A stretch of DNA of 64,000 nt from Vibrio cyclitrophicus (GCF_024347435.1 NZ_AP025480.1:1922001-1986000), one strand, 5' to 3'. Shown: positions 17,817 through 26,902, numbered from the stretch's first letter. Made by a program: numbers and translations. Notes: generated by a model not told the origin, from the sequence alone.

Positions 17817-18506
17817 CCGCGTCTCGTCTGGAGCAGTGACTGGTGACCGATGGACAAGGCCAGCGTTTTCGTTTCCACCCCAGCGCTCACCCTTTAACAG
17901 AGCAACATCGCCACTTGAGAGTTCCTGAATATCAGACTCGTGACTGTACAGCCCTGAAGCTGAATCAGGTTGCCCGTTACTTCCACGACCTAGCTTTGAG
18001 CGATCTACCGCATAGTTCGGCAGCCATTGAGTTGCAGTGCCGTGATAGGTAGTTACTAGGCGACAAGGCACTTGGTCAAAATGGAAGCGTGGACACATCG
18101 CTTGATTCAAAACCGCTAAACGTAGCCCTACTTCTTCAAGCTCGAACAAACAACAAAACATATCCACCAGCTCCACCATATTACCTAACAGAGCCTTTGA
18201 AGCCGTTCCATCTGTCGCAAACTCTAGCTTCTCATAAGCATTCTCTGGTGACAGGTTAATAGATTTACTGAAGTTTGGATTCAAAGCGATAAATTCACTG
18301 ATTTCACCCGTTAGTTCTTGATCAAAGTTACGCTGCCAAATCGCGATATTGATATTACTTTGATAGATATCGGCTAATACAGTTGGCTGCTCAGAAGCAC
18401 TAGAACCCGCATTGTGACTCGCTTGATCTTTGATACTTACGGCTGAACTAATGTTGGGTGGCTGATTGCTATTGGTTGCCAAAGGCTTCGTTAAAACGGC
18501 ATTCAT
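17790..18506 (-). CDS. DUF1826 protein, probable Zur-regulated
   Basis: 238 aa soluble protein of uncharacterised family DUF1826. The first 40 residues are low-complexity; the conserved part begins about residue 45. Conserved histidine/acid segments CPRFHFDQVPCRLVTTYHG and ENAGLVHRSP resemble a cupin-like metal site (HxD with a later H), which is my reading and not established. A near-perfect Zur-type palindrome lies 83 bp upstream. DUF1826 genes have, to my recollection, been seen near COG0523 and other zinc genes. I infer a role in coping with zinc shortage. Its 3' end overlaps the MarR pseudogene. Confidence 0.85.
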   Translation of the reverse strand: MNAVLTKPLATNSNQPPNISSAVSIKDQASHNAGSSASEQPTVLADIYQSNINIAIWQRNFDQELTGEISEFIALNPNFSKSINLSPENAYEKLEFATDGTASKALLGNMVELVDMFCCLFELEEVGLRLAVLNQAMCPRFHFDQVPCRLVTTYHGTATQWLPNYAVDRSKLGRGSNGQPDSASGLYSHESDIQELSSGDVALLKGERWGGNENAGLVHRSPVTAPDETRLLLTLDFG

Positions 18507-18588
18507 TACGTAATCTCCTTGCGCATTCTTTTCGCCTCACTCTTACTTTTATCATTAATATCTAAATGTAAGAGTGAAATTATAGATA

Positions 18589-18603
18589 TGTTATAACATA
18601 ACA
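18589..18603. promoter_or_regulatory. Zur-type operator before the DUF1826 gene
   Basis: TGTTATAACATAACA matches the Zur consensus TGTTATANTATAACA at all but one position. It sits 83 bp before the leftward DUF1826 gene and 183 bp before the rightward YceI gene, so DUF1826 is the nearer target. Confidence 0.7.
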
Positions 18604-18785
18604 AATGATATACGAACAACTAGCAGATCATGGTTCCAATAATATGGCGATGTACTCACTTACCTAGGGTAATTTGTTGCACGCTGGTCTAAGCTTTTAT
18701 TTATCTTTCTATTCAAAAAGATATGCAAAAAGCAAACTGGTTTATAACGTTAGACTGGTAAATTCAGCAACTTGGTGACCCAACT

Positions 18786-19358
18786 ATGAAAAAACTAATC
18801 TCTACGCTCGGTCTCTTTTATGCCGTTATCTCCGCTCAATCTTTCGCGGAAAGCGGCTACACGTTAGATTCAGAATTATCAAATATCACCTTCGCAACCA
18901 TTAAAAAGCAGTTTGTTGTTGAGCCCGCGTCGATCAAAGCGTCATCAGGAGGGCTCACAAAAGATGGCCAGTTTTCTATAATGTTGGACCTAAAGAGCCT
19001 AAGCACTGGCATAGCGATTCGTGACCAAAGACTCAATGAACTCTACTTTGAATCCATGACTTTCCCTGAGGTGAAGATAGCCGGGAAAATTGACCCATCA
19101 ATACTTTCTAGCGATCCGCAAAACACGACCATCTCAGCCGAAGTCACTTTACATGGTATGACAAAGAAAATTGATTTCCCTGTTGTTGTAATTCCGACGG
19201 ACGGTTTTGTTATGGTCAATTCTGCTTCTACCATCATTGTAAACGGCGCTGATTTTGGAATATCGACAGATAACCTAAACAAGCTTTCAGCGACGGTTGG
19301 CGGATTAGCCCTTTCAGACAAGATCCCATTAAGTTTCAATCTTATCTTCGAGAAATAG
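18786..19358 (+). CDS. YceI-family periplasmic protein
   Basis: 190 aa with a signal peptide (cleavage near SFAESGY). The mature part is the YceI lipocalin-like barrel: YTLDSELSNITFATIKKQ at the start, IAIRDQRLNELYFES and TISAEVTLHGMTKKIDFPV are typical. Family members bind isoprenoid-type lipids in the periplasm. No partner gene such as cytochrome b561 is adjacent. The Zur site upstream is nearer the divergent gene, so control by zinc is uncertain. Confidence 0.9.
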   Translation: MKKLISTLGLFYAVISAQSFAESGYTLDSELSNITFATIKKQFVVEPASIKASSGGLTKDGQFSIMLDLKSLSTGIAIRDQRLNELYFESMTFPEVKIAGKIDPSILSSDPQNTTISAEVTLHGMTKKIDFPVVVIPTDGFVMVNSASTIIVNGADFGISTDNLNKLSATVGGLALSDKIPLSFNLIFEK

Positions 19359-19365
19359 TTTTTTA

Positions 19366-19431
19366 CCCCCCCCCTTAGCTCCCCTTCAGTCAGTCACACT
19401 CACTTATTTTTGTGATTGGCATTTGAAGGGG
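19366..19431. other. Poly-C run and long imperfect hairpin
   Basis: Nine consecutive C at 19366-19374 are followed by CCCCTTCA (19381-19388) pairing with TGAAGGGG (19424-19431); inside, CAGTCACA pairs with TGTGATTG with one wobble. The structure stands between the YceI gene and the OYE-family gene. It could be a terminator without a T-run, a small structured RNA or a decayed mobile fragment. Confidence 0.4.
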
Positions 19432-19567
19432 AAACATTCAGTTATTCTCAATGTCTATAAAATTCAAAACTGAACACATATAAACCAAACATGAGTCGAA
19501 TTACTCGGAACAGTCGACAAAATAAGACATACTAAAACCATCATTTAAAAGAAGTAACCAATAGCGT

Positions 19568-20812
19568 ATGAATTCGATCAACCTCAGCAAACCGTTCACC
19601 CTTTCCAACGGCCAAATCATCAAAAATCGACTCTTCAAATCAGCGATGAGTGAACAACTTGGCGACAAACAGCATAACCCTAAGACTGGTTTAACAACCC
19701 TTTATCAGCGTTGGGCTGAAGGTGGCATCGGTTTATCCATGACAGGTAACGTGATGGTTGATAGAAATGCACTTGGTGAACCTAGCAACGTCGTCTTGGA
19801 CGAGCAAAGTGACCTCACCATCTTTCGTGATTGGGCTAGTGCCGGAAAGCAAAACGACTCTCAGATATGGATGCAGCTAAACCATCCTGGTAAACAGATC
19901 CCTAAATTCCTTTGTGACCAGCCTGTCGCCCCTTCAGCTATCTCTTTAGAGCGCGGATTAGAGAAAGGCTTTAACACCCCACGAGCACTAACAGACTCAG
20001 AAATACATGAAGTAATTAATAAGTTTGCCTTAAGCGCAAAATTGGCAAAACAGGCAGGATTTACTGGCGTGCAAATTCATGGTGCTCATGGTTACCTTGT
20101 GAGTCAATTCTTATCCTCAAGACACAATCAGCGCGACGATAAATGGGGTGGTTCATTAGGGAACCGACTCAGATTCGTGCTCGAAGTCTACCGTGCGATC
20201 CGTAAAGAAGTAGGTAATGACTTTCCTGTGGGGATTAAGCTCAACAGTGCTGATTTCATGAAAGGTGGCTTCACTGAAGAAGAGTCGATGCAAGTTGTAC
20301 AAACGCTCAGTAGCGACGGTATCGACTTAATTGAAATATCCGGTGGCACATATGAAAGCCCTTCGATGATGGGGTCTAAAAATAAAACCCCACCTTTAAA
20401 GGCAAGTACATTGAAGCGCGAGGCCTACTTTATGGATTACATGATGAAGGTGAGAAAGCTTGTAGATACACCTTTGGTGGTCACTGGTGGCTTTCGAACA
20501 GCACCAGCAATGAACGACGCGTTACAAACCTTTGCGACTGACTTTATTGGAATTGCACGAACCATGGCGGTTGACCCAGACTTCCCCAATCGATTGATAA
20601 AAGATCCAAACCACGGCATGCCGTTAACTGTGCCAACGACAGGCAAGCCAACACTAGATAAAATGGCGATGGTTGGACTGGTTTGGTACGAGCATCAAAT
20701 GTGGCGTATTGCCGCAGGAAAAAATGCAGATCCTCAGTTAAGTGCGCTTAGTGTAGTCATAAAAACGATTCTCAGTGCTGGCTGGCACGCCTTTAAGAAG
20801 CGCAGAGCCTAA
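19568..20812 (+). CDS. NADH:flavin oxidoreductase, Old Yellow Enzyme family
   Basis: 414 aa FMN TIM-barrel enzyme. LKSAMSEQL near the N-terminus, WMQLNHPG, VQIHGAHGYLVSQFLSSRHNQRDDKWGGS (active-site and FMN region) and the C-terminal GGFRTAPAMNDAL / IGIARTMAVDPDFPN are all family motifs. Members reduce activated alkenes or demethylate small molecules; the natural substrate cannot be deduced. The N-terminal LFKSAMSE replaces the more usual NR...APM pattern, as in one OYE subgroup. Monocistronic, with over 150 bp on both sides. Confidence 0.9.
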   Translation: MNSINLSKPFTLSNGQIIKNRLFKSAMSEQLGDKQHNPKTGLTTLYQRWAEGGIGLSMTGNVMVDRNALGEPSNVVLDEQSDLTIFRDWASAGKQNDSQIWMQLNHPGKQIPKFLCDQPVAPSAISLERGLEKGFNTPRALTDSEIHEVINKFALSAKLAKQAGFTGVQIHGAHGYLVSQFLSSRHNQRDDKWGGSLGNRLRFVLEVYRAIRKEVGNDFPVGIKLNSADFMKGGFTEEESMQVVQTLSSDGIDLIEISGGTYESPSMMGSKNKTPPLKASTLKREAYFMDYMMKVRKLVDTPLVVTGGFRTAPAMNDALQTFATDFIGIARTMAVDPDFPNRLIKDPNHGMPLTVPTTGKPTLDKMAMVGLVWYEHQMWRIAAGKNADPQLSALSVVIKTILSAGWHAFKKRRA

Positions 20813-20967
20813 CGAGTTTCTTACCTTAAATTCAAAGACTTAAACAGTAAATGACGTGCTAAATGTCACATGTCGTTACACAGCATGATACCTTAGGGCT
20901 TTACATCTTGGGCGAGGTAAACAACAATCCCTGAGAATAAATCCATAACATAATGTATTTAGAAATT

Positions 20968-21663
20968 ATGAGTAACACAGAAAACAAAAAATCTAGCCCT
21001 CTTTTCGAAATCGTTTTTAACGTCTTTCTTCCATCATTCATCTTGATGAAATTCAGTGGAGAGGAGCACCTAGGAACAGGTTTAGCACTGCTTGTGGCAC
21101 TGGCTTTCCCTATCGCTTACGGTGGTATGGAACTAATCCGCAACAAGAAGTTTAATTTCATTGCGGCACTTGGTTTTGTGAGTGTGTTATTAACAGGTGG
21201 CATTGGTTTCTTCGAATTGGACACGCGTTGGTTAGCATTAAAAGAAGCGTTAATCCCAGGCATAATTGGTTTAGCGGTTCTTGGTTCTACTTTTACTCGC
21301 TATCCGTTCATCCAAAAAGTCATCTTCACGCCAGCACTGCTAAACATCTCTCTCATTGAAGAACGTTTAAAACAGTTTGGCCACCAAGCAAAGTTCGACC
21401 GCTGTTTAATGACGTCAAATTACATGTTCGCGAGTACTTTCGCTTTCTCTTCTGCGATGAACTACTTCTTAGCGACGTGGATTGTGACAAGCCCAGCGGG
21501 CACAGCCGCTTTTAATGAAGAGCTTGGCAAGCTGACACTTTACAGCTACCCAGCCATTGCAATCCCAAGCATGCTGATGATGTTAGGTATTTTCTACTAT
21601 ATTTGGCGTCAAGTTCGCGCTATGACGTCACTAGAAACAGAACAAATCTTTATTACTAAATAG
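20968..21663 (+). CDS. VC0807-like membrane protein
   Basis: 231 aa integral membrane protein with six or seven hydrophobic segments, resembling V. cholerae VC0807 and distantly the septation protein YciB/IspZ family (SPLFEIVFNVFLPSFILMKFSG). An ATG five codons earlier is possible; MSNTENKK is chosen because the longer start has no ribosome site. Function is unknown. A good terminator follows. Confidence 0.75.
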   Translation: MSNTENKKSSPLFEIVFNVFLPSFILMKFSGEEHLGTGLALLVALAFPIAYGGMELIRNKKFNFIAALGFVSVLLTGGIGFFELDTRWLALKEALIPGIIGLAVLGSTFTRYPFIQKVIFTPALLNISLIEERLKQFGHQAKFDRCLMTSNYMFASTFAFSSAMNYFLATWIVTSPAGTAAFNEELGKLTLYSYPAIAIPSMLMMLGIFYYIWRQVRAMTSLETEQIFITK

Positions 21664-21689
21664 TTCTGCATTGCAAGCTCAAAATCAAA

Positions 21690-21717
21690 GCTCAGCACTC
21701 TCGCTGGGCTTTTTTAT
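21690..21717 (+). terminator. Rho-independent terminator
   Basis: AGCTCAGC pairs with GCTGGGCT (one G-U) and is followed by TTTTTT, about 27 bp after the stop of the VC0807-like gene. Confidence 0.85.
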
Positions 21718-21824
21718 TTCTGCGCCTAGTTTAACTAACTAATTAATCAATTAACTAATAACCCTACTCATTTATAAACAAAGTGCTGGCTTATTATTGA
21801 CTCTCTTAACCCAATAAAAGATAG

Positions 21825-22007
21825 ATGCTCGCCTTTTTCATATCAGTTTATAAACCAGTATTTAAATTACCAATAGCTAAAGAATTACATTCAGTTATAA
21901 TAAAAGGCGAGTTAACGCTCAATCTTGTTGATTACTTTACAAAACCCTACCCAGACGTTAACACTATTTCAGTCCTTATTGCTAAGATGGAACAAGCTCG
22001 GCCTTAA
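21825..22007 (+). CDS. Small unassigned open frame
   Basis: 60 codons ending 38 bp before the HU gene. It has no clear Shine-Dalgarno sequence and no motif I recognise; the composition (KPVFKLPIAKELHSVI, LIAKMEQ) is protein-like. It may be a real small gene, a relic or chance. Confidence 0.25.
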   Translation: MLAFFISVYKPVFKLPIAKELHSVIIKGELTLNLVDYFTKPYPDVNTISVLIAKMEQARP

Positions 22008-22045
22008 AAATAAGCGCCACTCGTACTCAATAAGGAATATAGAAT

Positions 22046-22321
22046 ATGAACAAATCTCAGTTAGTTGATCACATTGCCACTTCAGCAGATATCTCGAAGG
22101 AACAAGCAGGTTCAGCGTTAAACGCACTTGTTGAAGGTATTTCTAATACATTGGCTAAGGGTGATGATGTTGCCATCCTAGGTTTTGGTAGTTTCAAAGT
22201 TAATTCTCGTGCTGCTCGTACTGGTCGTAACCCACGAACGGGCGAAGAGATTCAAATTTCAGCATCAAAAACGCCTGCATTTAAAGCAGGTAAAGCACTA
22301 AAAGAGTCATGTAACGCTTAG
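22046..22321 (+). CDS. HU-family DNA-binding protein
   Basis: 91 aa nucleoid protein. Helices at [18 protein letters not shown], the DNA-embracing arm with GRNPRTGE and the conserved FGSF are standard. The C-terminal ...[16 protein letters not shown] ends with a cysteine not typical of HupA/HupB. AAGGAAT precedes the start. It is probably an extra HU paralogue, since the usual hup genes have other neighbours. A small basic gene follows 40 bp downstream in the same transcript. Confidence 0.93.
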   Translation: MNKSQLVDHIATSADISKEQAGSALNALVEGISNTLAKGDDVAILGFGSFKVNSRAARTGRNPRTGEEIQISASKTPAFKAGKALKESCNA

Positions 22322-22361
22322 GGTAAATAATAACTCAAAGCAGAATCCAAGGAAGATTACG

Positions 22362-22508
22362 ATGTCTATAACTAAAGTAAAAGTTCAAGCTAGCCGCAGT
22401 AAAAAAGCAGGCAAGTCAACCAAAACACAAGCCGAAACGCCTAAGACTCGTCAACGTATTGAAGAGCTTCTCGAAGAGCGCGAATTGGCCAAACTGTTAG
22501 AGTTATAG
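22362..22508 (+). CDS. Small PA3496-like protein
   Basis: 48 aa, too short for usual gene calling. AAGGAAG stands 7 bp before the ATG. The N-terminal half is Lys/Ser-rich; the C-terminal TRQRIEELLEERELAKLLEL segment resembles the conserved end of the PA3496 small-protein family, for which an envelope-integrity role has been proposed. It lies between the HU gene and a strong terminator, so it is probably co-transcribed with HU. Confidence 0.6.
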   Translation: MSITKVKVQASRSKKAGKSTKTQAETPKTRQRIEELLEERELAKLLEL

Positions 22509-22522
22509 TTTGTTATCCTTCT

Positions 22523-22557
22523 AATGCCACTGCAGCTCTGCAGTGGCATTCTTTTTT
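22523..22557 (+). terminator. Perfect rho-independent terminator
   Basis: AATGCCACTGCAG pairs perfectly with CTGCAGTGGCATT and is followed by CTTTTTT. It closes the HU/small-protein transcript. Confidence 0.95.
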
Positions 22558-22841
22558 AAAAACCTAGCCAGGCTGAATCCTAAATAATCCCTCCCCCAAG
22601 CCACTAGTAATAGTGCAGTCATAAGCTTGAAAGTTCTCACTTAATTAAACCCGGTCATTGATAACAAGTAATCGCGCACGATTTGAACACTAAGTAACAG
22701 ACTCGATTACATTATCATACATACCCATACGTACCCAACTTTCACTTTTCATTATCATCATCGGCATTAATGTTTATGAGAATAAAAGAAGCAGTTCGGA
22801 ACGCTAGCGTGTTCGGGCAACGCTTCTTTACTGAGGTGATT
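22558..22841. other. Spacer before the VirK/YbjX gene
   Basis: Untranslated promoter region. An open frame begins at 22770 in phase with the next gene, but it has no ribosome site and I treat it as untranslated. No repeats or clear operators were seen. Confidence 0.5.
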
Positions 22842-23744
22842 ATGAATGTAGTTCGTATGGGAATTGACGCTAATGTCCATAAAAATAAAGGCAAATACAA
22901 AGCGATAGTGAAGTTTGCAGTTCGAGCATTATTTTTTTACTCAGACACAAGAAAAATGAATGACAATTTCAGCTCTATCGAGAGAAAGCTTTTATTTAAA
23001 AAACAGCCGAACTTCCTATCTAAATTTGTCACACCTTACTTATGTACCGATTTTAGTAAGAAAGAAAAAATTGACATACTATCAAAGCATTATGACTGGT
23101 TTGAAGATAAGTTCACCTCAACAACTCGCCATCAAATATATAACGAGAGACTTAATCTTTTAGAGCTGAAAATTGATGAAAAAGCTTATTTTCTAAACCT
23201 AAGTTTTGAGAGAAATGCTAGAAAAGAAGGTGAACTGACCCTTTCCCTAACCGACTCAATCTTCAACAAAATGTACACCATATCATTCACCGTATTTAAT
23301 AATGATATCTACATTGGCGGAATACAAGGGGGAGCAAACGACAACGGATTTAGCCGCTCGTTCACAAAAGCATTCTATGGTTTGAGACCGAAATCATTCA
23401 TGGTTGAAACTCTTCGATTATTGGCCACCAGTTTGGAGATTGACCACATTTACGCCGTCAACGAATCTGGGCATGTTTCTAACTCATTACGATACGGCAA
23501 GAAGGGTAAAACAATCAGCCTGAAGTACAATTGCTTATGGGAAGAACACGACGGACAACAACACGACAAATGTTTCTACGCTCTACCACTACAACCTACC
23601 AGGAAAGATCTTGAGGCTCTTAAGCGCCAAAAACGAAAACTGTATCGTGAACGTTACGCGTGGTTGGATCAATATGAGCAAGATCTGAAAAATGTAATGA
23701 GTCAGCACACCCATGGTCCTGTTAATTATGCTCATGCGAGTTAA
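22842..23744 (+). CDS. VirK/YbjX family protein (DUF535)
   Basis: 300 aa. Conserved segments of the family are visible: LNLSFERNARKEGELTLSL, IYIGGIQGG, LYGLRPKSFMVE-like FYGLRPKSF and HIYAVNESGHVSNS. Enteric relatives affect virulence and envelope stress resistance, but the biochemical role is unknown. The open frame reaches 24 codons further upstream; I chose the ATG with GAGGTG 4 bp before it. Single gene. Confidence 0.85.
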   Translation: MNVVRMGIDANVHKNKGKYKAIVKFAVRALFFYSDTRKMNDNFSSIERKLLFKKQPNFLSKFVTPYLCTDFSKKEKIDILSKHYDWFEDKFTSTTRHQIYNERLNLLELKIDEKAYFLNLSFERNARKEGELTLSLTDSIFNKMYTISFTVFNNDIYIGGIQGGANDNGFSRSFTKAFYGLRPKSFMVETLRLLATSLEIDHIYAVNESGHVSNSLRYGKKGKTISLKYNCLWEEHDGQQHDKCFYALPLQPTRKDLEALKRQKRKLYRERYAWLDQYEQDLKNVMSQHTHGPVNYAHAS

Positions 23745-24169
23745 TTTGGCTAACCTCTACTCAACTAGCTAACGCGTATTACCTTCATTAGCGTGCTTTA
23801 GTCTAATCACTGCTCTTAGACCAAACGCTCAAACCCGAGGTGACAGCTTCAAACTAAACCTCTCCCCTCACCGACTAAGGCGTCTTTCAATAGAATAGAG
23901 TCGTCTTAGTCGGCAATGCATCTTCAAATAATCCGAATTTAAAGCGCGCCAAAGTAATCACCGTTATAGGGTTTACAGTCTTTTACATTAGTAAGAGCTA
24001 ATAAATCAAAGCAAACATTAGACAATGCTAATTTACATCTTTATAGTATCTAGGTATTTCGAAAACTACTCAATCGCCGGCGACTAGCCAGTCCTGATCA
24101 TTAGGAAGATACAAGCTCTATGCTCGGCAATTTGTATAGTTAAACTTAGAGACAGTAATAGGTAAACGT
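23745..24169. other. Intergenic region without recognisable genes
   Basis: 425 bp with stop codons in all frames. The right third, with TTTACATTAG and AT-rich runs, is presumably the promoter of the CoA-disulfide-reductase-like gene. I see no hairpin with T-run and no operator. Confidence 0.5.
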
Positions 24170-25873
24170 ATGACTAAAATTGTAATCATCGGAGGCGTAG
24201 CTGGAGGTGCTTCAGCTGCTGCACGCGCTCGTCGCCTTAGTGAAGAAGCCGAAATCATAATGTTTGAGCGAGGACCATTCGTCTCTTTTGCCAACTGTGG
24301 ATTGCCATACCACATAGGTGGCGATATCGAGGATAGAAGCAAACTTCTGTTACAAACACCTGAAAGCTTCTTAGCTCGCTTCAACGTTGACGCACGAGTG
24401 ATGAACGAAGTTACCTCAATTGATCGCACCAATAAAACCGTTACAGTCAAAAATCTTGTTGATGGTAGCCACTACAGCGAGAGTTACGACTTCTTATTAC
24501 TCAGCCCAGGAGCCAGTGCCGTCGTTCCTCCCATCTCAGGAATCGATAACCCCCTCACCCATTCGCTACGCAATATTCCAGACATGGACCGCATCATCGA
24601 GACAATCCAAATGAATAAGCCTGAGCACGCGACAGTTGTTGGCGGTGGCTTTATCGGCTTGGAAATGATGGAAGCGTTTCATCAGCTTGGGATCAAAACT
24701 TCATTGATTGAGATGGCCGATCAAGTAATGACACCAGTAGACCGAGAAATGGCCGGCTTTGCCCATGCGGAGATTCGTGAAAAAGGCATCGACCTAAAAC
24801 TCGGCGTCGCACTTGAATCTGTGAAATATATACCTAACGAACACATCGCAAGCTTTGATTCAGGCGAGAGCGAGAAGCACCAACACCTAGAGGGTGAATT
24901 AGAATTAACACTTAATAACGGTGAAACTCTCACAACCGATATTTTGATCATGGCTATTGGTGTACGTCCAGAAACGAAATTGGCGCAAGAAGCAGGCCTT
25001 CAACTAGGCGCTTTTGGTGGTATTTACACTAACGAATTTATGCAAACGAGCGATCCTTCAATTTACTCGGTCGGCGATGCAATAGAAGACAAAGACTTTG
25101 TAACAGGAGAGCAAACGCTCGTCCCATTAGCAGGCCCTGCCAACCGTCAAGGTCGAATGGCGGCAGACAACATGCTTGGGCGCCAAGAAGCTTATCAAGG
25201 CACTCAGGGGACCGCAATTTGTAAGATTTTTGACCTTGCAGTCGCTTCAACAGGTAAAAATGAGAAGCAACTAAAACAATCAGGAATCAGTTACGAAAAA
25301 GTATACGTCCATACAGCAAGCCATGCGAGCTACTACCCCGGCGCACAAGTTGTCTCGTTCAAGATGTTATTCGATCCTAAGACAGGGAAAATACTGGGTG
25401 CGCAAGCCGTCGGTAAAGATGGCGTTGATAAGCGCATTGATGTTATGGCAGTAGCTCAACGTGCAGGTATGACCGTTGATCAACTTCAACACCTAGAATT
25501 AACCTATGCACCACCTTACGGGAGTGCTAAGGACGTGATTAACCAAGCCGCATTTGTTGCCAACAATATTATTAAAGGTGACGCGACACCTATTCATTTC
25601 GATGAGATTGAAACATTAAGCGACAACCAACTCCTACTCGATGTTCGTAACCCTGGCGAACTAGAAAATGGTGGCTTTATTGAGGGAGCAATCAACATTC
25701 CAGTCGACCAACTGCGTCATCGAATGAGTGAGCTTCCAATAGACAAAGAGATTGTAATCTACTGCCAAGTAGGGTTACGTGGTAACGTAGCTTATCGCCA
25801 ACTCGTCAACAACGGCTTTAAAGCACGTAACTTAATCGGTGGTTATAGAACACTCATGTATGCAAAAGCTTAA
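24170..25873 (+). CDS. CoA-disulfide reductase / persulfide reductase with rhodanese domain
   Basis: 567 aa flavoprotein. The FAD Rossmann motif IIGGVAGGASAAARARR is at the N-terminus; SFANCGLPYH carries the single redox cysteine (about Cys44) typical of CoADR; VVGGGFIGLEMME binds NAD(P)H. The dimerisation domain follows, then a rhodanese domain from about residue 470 with active loop YCQVGLRG. The fused form (CoADR-Rhd or Npsr) reduces CoA disulfides, persulfides and polysulfides, linking NADH to sulfane-sulfur removal. No sulfur genes are adjacent. All active residues are present. Confidence 0.93.
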   Translation: MTKIVIIGGVAGGASAAARARRLSEEAEIIMFERGPFVSFANCGLPYHIGGDIEDRSKLLLQTPESFLARFNVDARVMNEVTSIDRTNKTVTVKNLVDGSHYSESYDFLLLSPGASAVVPPISGIDNPLTHSLRNIPDMDRIIETIQMNKPEHATVVGGGFIGLEMMEAFHQLGIKTSLIEMADQVMTPVDREMAGFAHAEIREKGIDLKLGVALESVKYIPNEHIASFDSGESEKHQHLEGELELTLNNGETLTTDILIMAIGVRPETKLAQEAGLQLGAFGGIYTNEFMQTSDPSIYSVGDAIEDKDFVTGEQTLVPLAGPANRQGRMAADNMLGRQEAYQGTQGTAICKIFDLAVASTGKNEKQLKQSGISYEKVYVHTASHASYYPGAQVVSFKMLFDPKTGKILGAQAVGKDGVDKRIDVMAVAQRAGMTVDQLQHLELTYAPPYGSAKDVINQAAFVANNIIKGDATPIHFDEIETLSDNQLLLDVRNPGELENGGFIEGAINIPVDQLRHRMSELPIDKEIVIYCQVGLRGNVAYRQLVNNGFKARNLIGGYRTLMYAKA

Positions 25874-25917
25874 GGACTAATACTTAGTCGCCGGTAATGG
25901 TTCGCGGACACTTACCG

Positions 25918-25950
25918 GCTAATTGCTAATTGCTAATTGCTAATTGCTAA
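25918..25950. repeat. 7-bp tandem repeat
   Basis: AATTGCT is repeated four times without error, preceded by GCT and followed by AA. It lies just after a hairpin (CCGGTAA/TTACCGG, 25891-25918). Slippage-prone tract; no function seen. Confidence 0.85.
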
Positions 25951-26375
25951 GAGTAAGTCGACCATAAATAGATGTGAGTAGTTTATAGTAAACATTGAAA
26001 ACAGAGCTTGGCATTTGAGTAAGTGCCAAGCTCTATTATTATTCGTAGGAGTCAATAAAAGATTGCAGTGCTTGCTGATCGACAATCTCTAACCCTTGCA
26101 AGCCCAAATCATGATAATAAATGGAAAATTCGAAATTCATCGTAATAAGTTCAACGGTTTCTCGCACACTCAATCCCCAACTATCTCTTCATTAATGAAA
26201 AGTGTCACTTCCAAAAACGAAACTTTAGCTTACTGGTTTTTGGCTGATATCGCGTTGACGAGCGGGTTTGAGAAGCGCATTCTTTAATTTCGAACAGAAC
26301 AAGTTTTAACCTCGCGAGAGTGTGATTAAGTCATCCTTTGTTTTGTATAACGCATCTAATTGAACGGCAGGTCAC
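25951..26375. other. Intergenic region with terminator and a coding relic
   Basis: After the terminator at 26003-26037, the minus strand from about 26197 to 26045 reads SWGLSVRETVELIT then IYYHDLGLQGLEIVDQQ and stops at SYE, with two stop codons just ahead. It looks like the tail of a lost gene I cannot name. The plus-strand open frame over the same DNA (26096-26287) has no ribosome site. Confidence 0.35.
26003..26037 (+). terminator. Hairpin terminator
   Basis: AGAGCTTGGCA pairs with TGCCAAGCTCT across an 10-base loop, followed by ATTATTATT. Likely end of the reductase transcript, though 130 bp after its stop. Confidence 0.7.
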
Positions 26376-26576
26376 ATGAATAAAATTGTTATGTTAGTAA
26401 TGGGGCTGTTTTTTACCAGTCGATTGTTTGCGAGTATTGTGCCGCATGTTAGTCAATTAGAACATGATGCACCTATCCTTATTCGTTCAGCATTGATTGT
26501 TGGTGTTGCGGCTTATGCCGTCTGGACTGCATTTAAATACTTTAAAAAGAACAAAGCTTCTGGCTCAGAACTGTAG
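26376..26576 (+). CDS. Small membrane protein, unassigned
   Basis: 66 aa with an N-terminal hydrophobic helix (VMLVMGLFFTSRLFA), a short polar loop and a second helix (ALIVGVAAYAVWTAF), then a basic tail FKYFKKNK. AGGTCAC precedes the start. Probably a small inner-membrane protein; no family recognised. Confidence 0.5.
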   Translation: MNKIVMLVMGLFFTSRLFASIVPHVSQLEHDAPILIRSALIVGVAAYAVWTAFKYFKKNKASGSEL

Positions 26577-26622
26577 AAATAAAAACTTAGAAAGCTTTGT
26601 AGTACTTAGCAGGTTTCGATTA

Positions 26623-26878
26623 CTGATCCGCAAAATAGTCGACCAATATTTTACGCCACTTTCGCGACTCACGAATTTTCAAATCGCCCATTGGTTCTGC
26701 CGTGATCAATCATATATTTGAGCACTACATCATCAGCGACGATGGCTTCAACCTCGCCGTCCTCTAAAGCCGCTAACAACCTTGGCATATCTACATAACT
26801 CTTGTGTCGGATTTCAAAGCCGGTGAGCATCAAAGAAGAAGTTGTTGCGACTTTTTCCCCTACTTCTACGTTCACAAG
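26623..26878 (-). pseudogene. Remnant of a family-3 solute-binding protein
   Basis: The minus strand reads VGEKVATTSSL, MPRLLAALEDGEVEAIVADDVVLKYMID, typical of the second lobe of amino-acid-type periplasmic binding proteins. Near 26690 the frame shifts; the next frame gives MGDLKIRESRKWRKILVDYFADQ and stop, a plausible C-terminal helix. The N-terminal two-thirds, including signal peptide, are missing; the remnant begins right beside the thioesterase gene's end. Confidence 0.65.
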
Positions 26879-26902
26879 ATCATTAGAACTTAGGTTCGAT
26901 GA

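Noticed and set aside
26096..26287. 63-codon plus-strand open frame
   Set aside because: No ribosome site; the opposite strand reads as the better coding relic.
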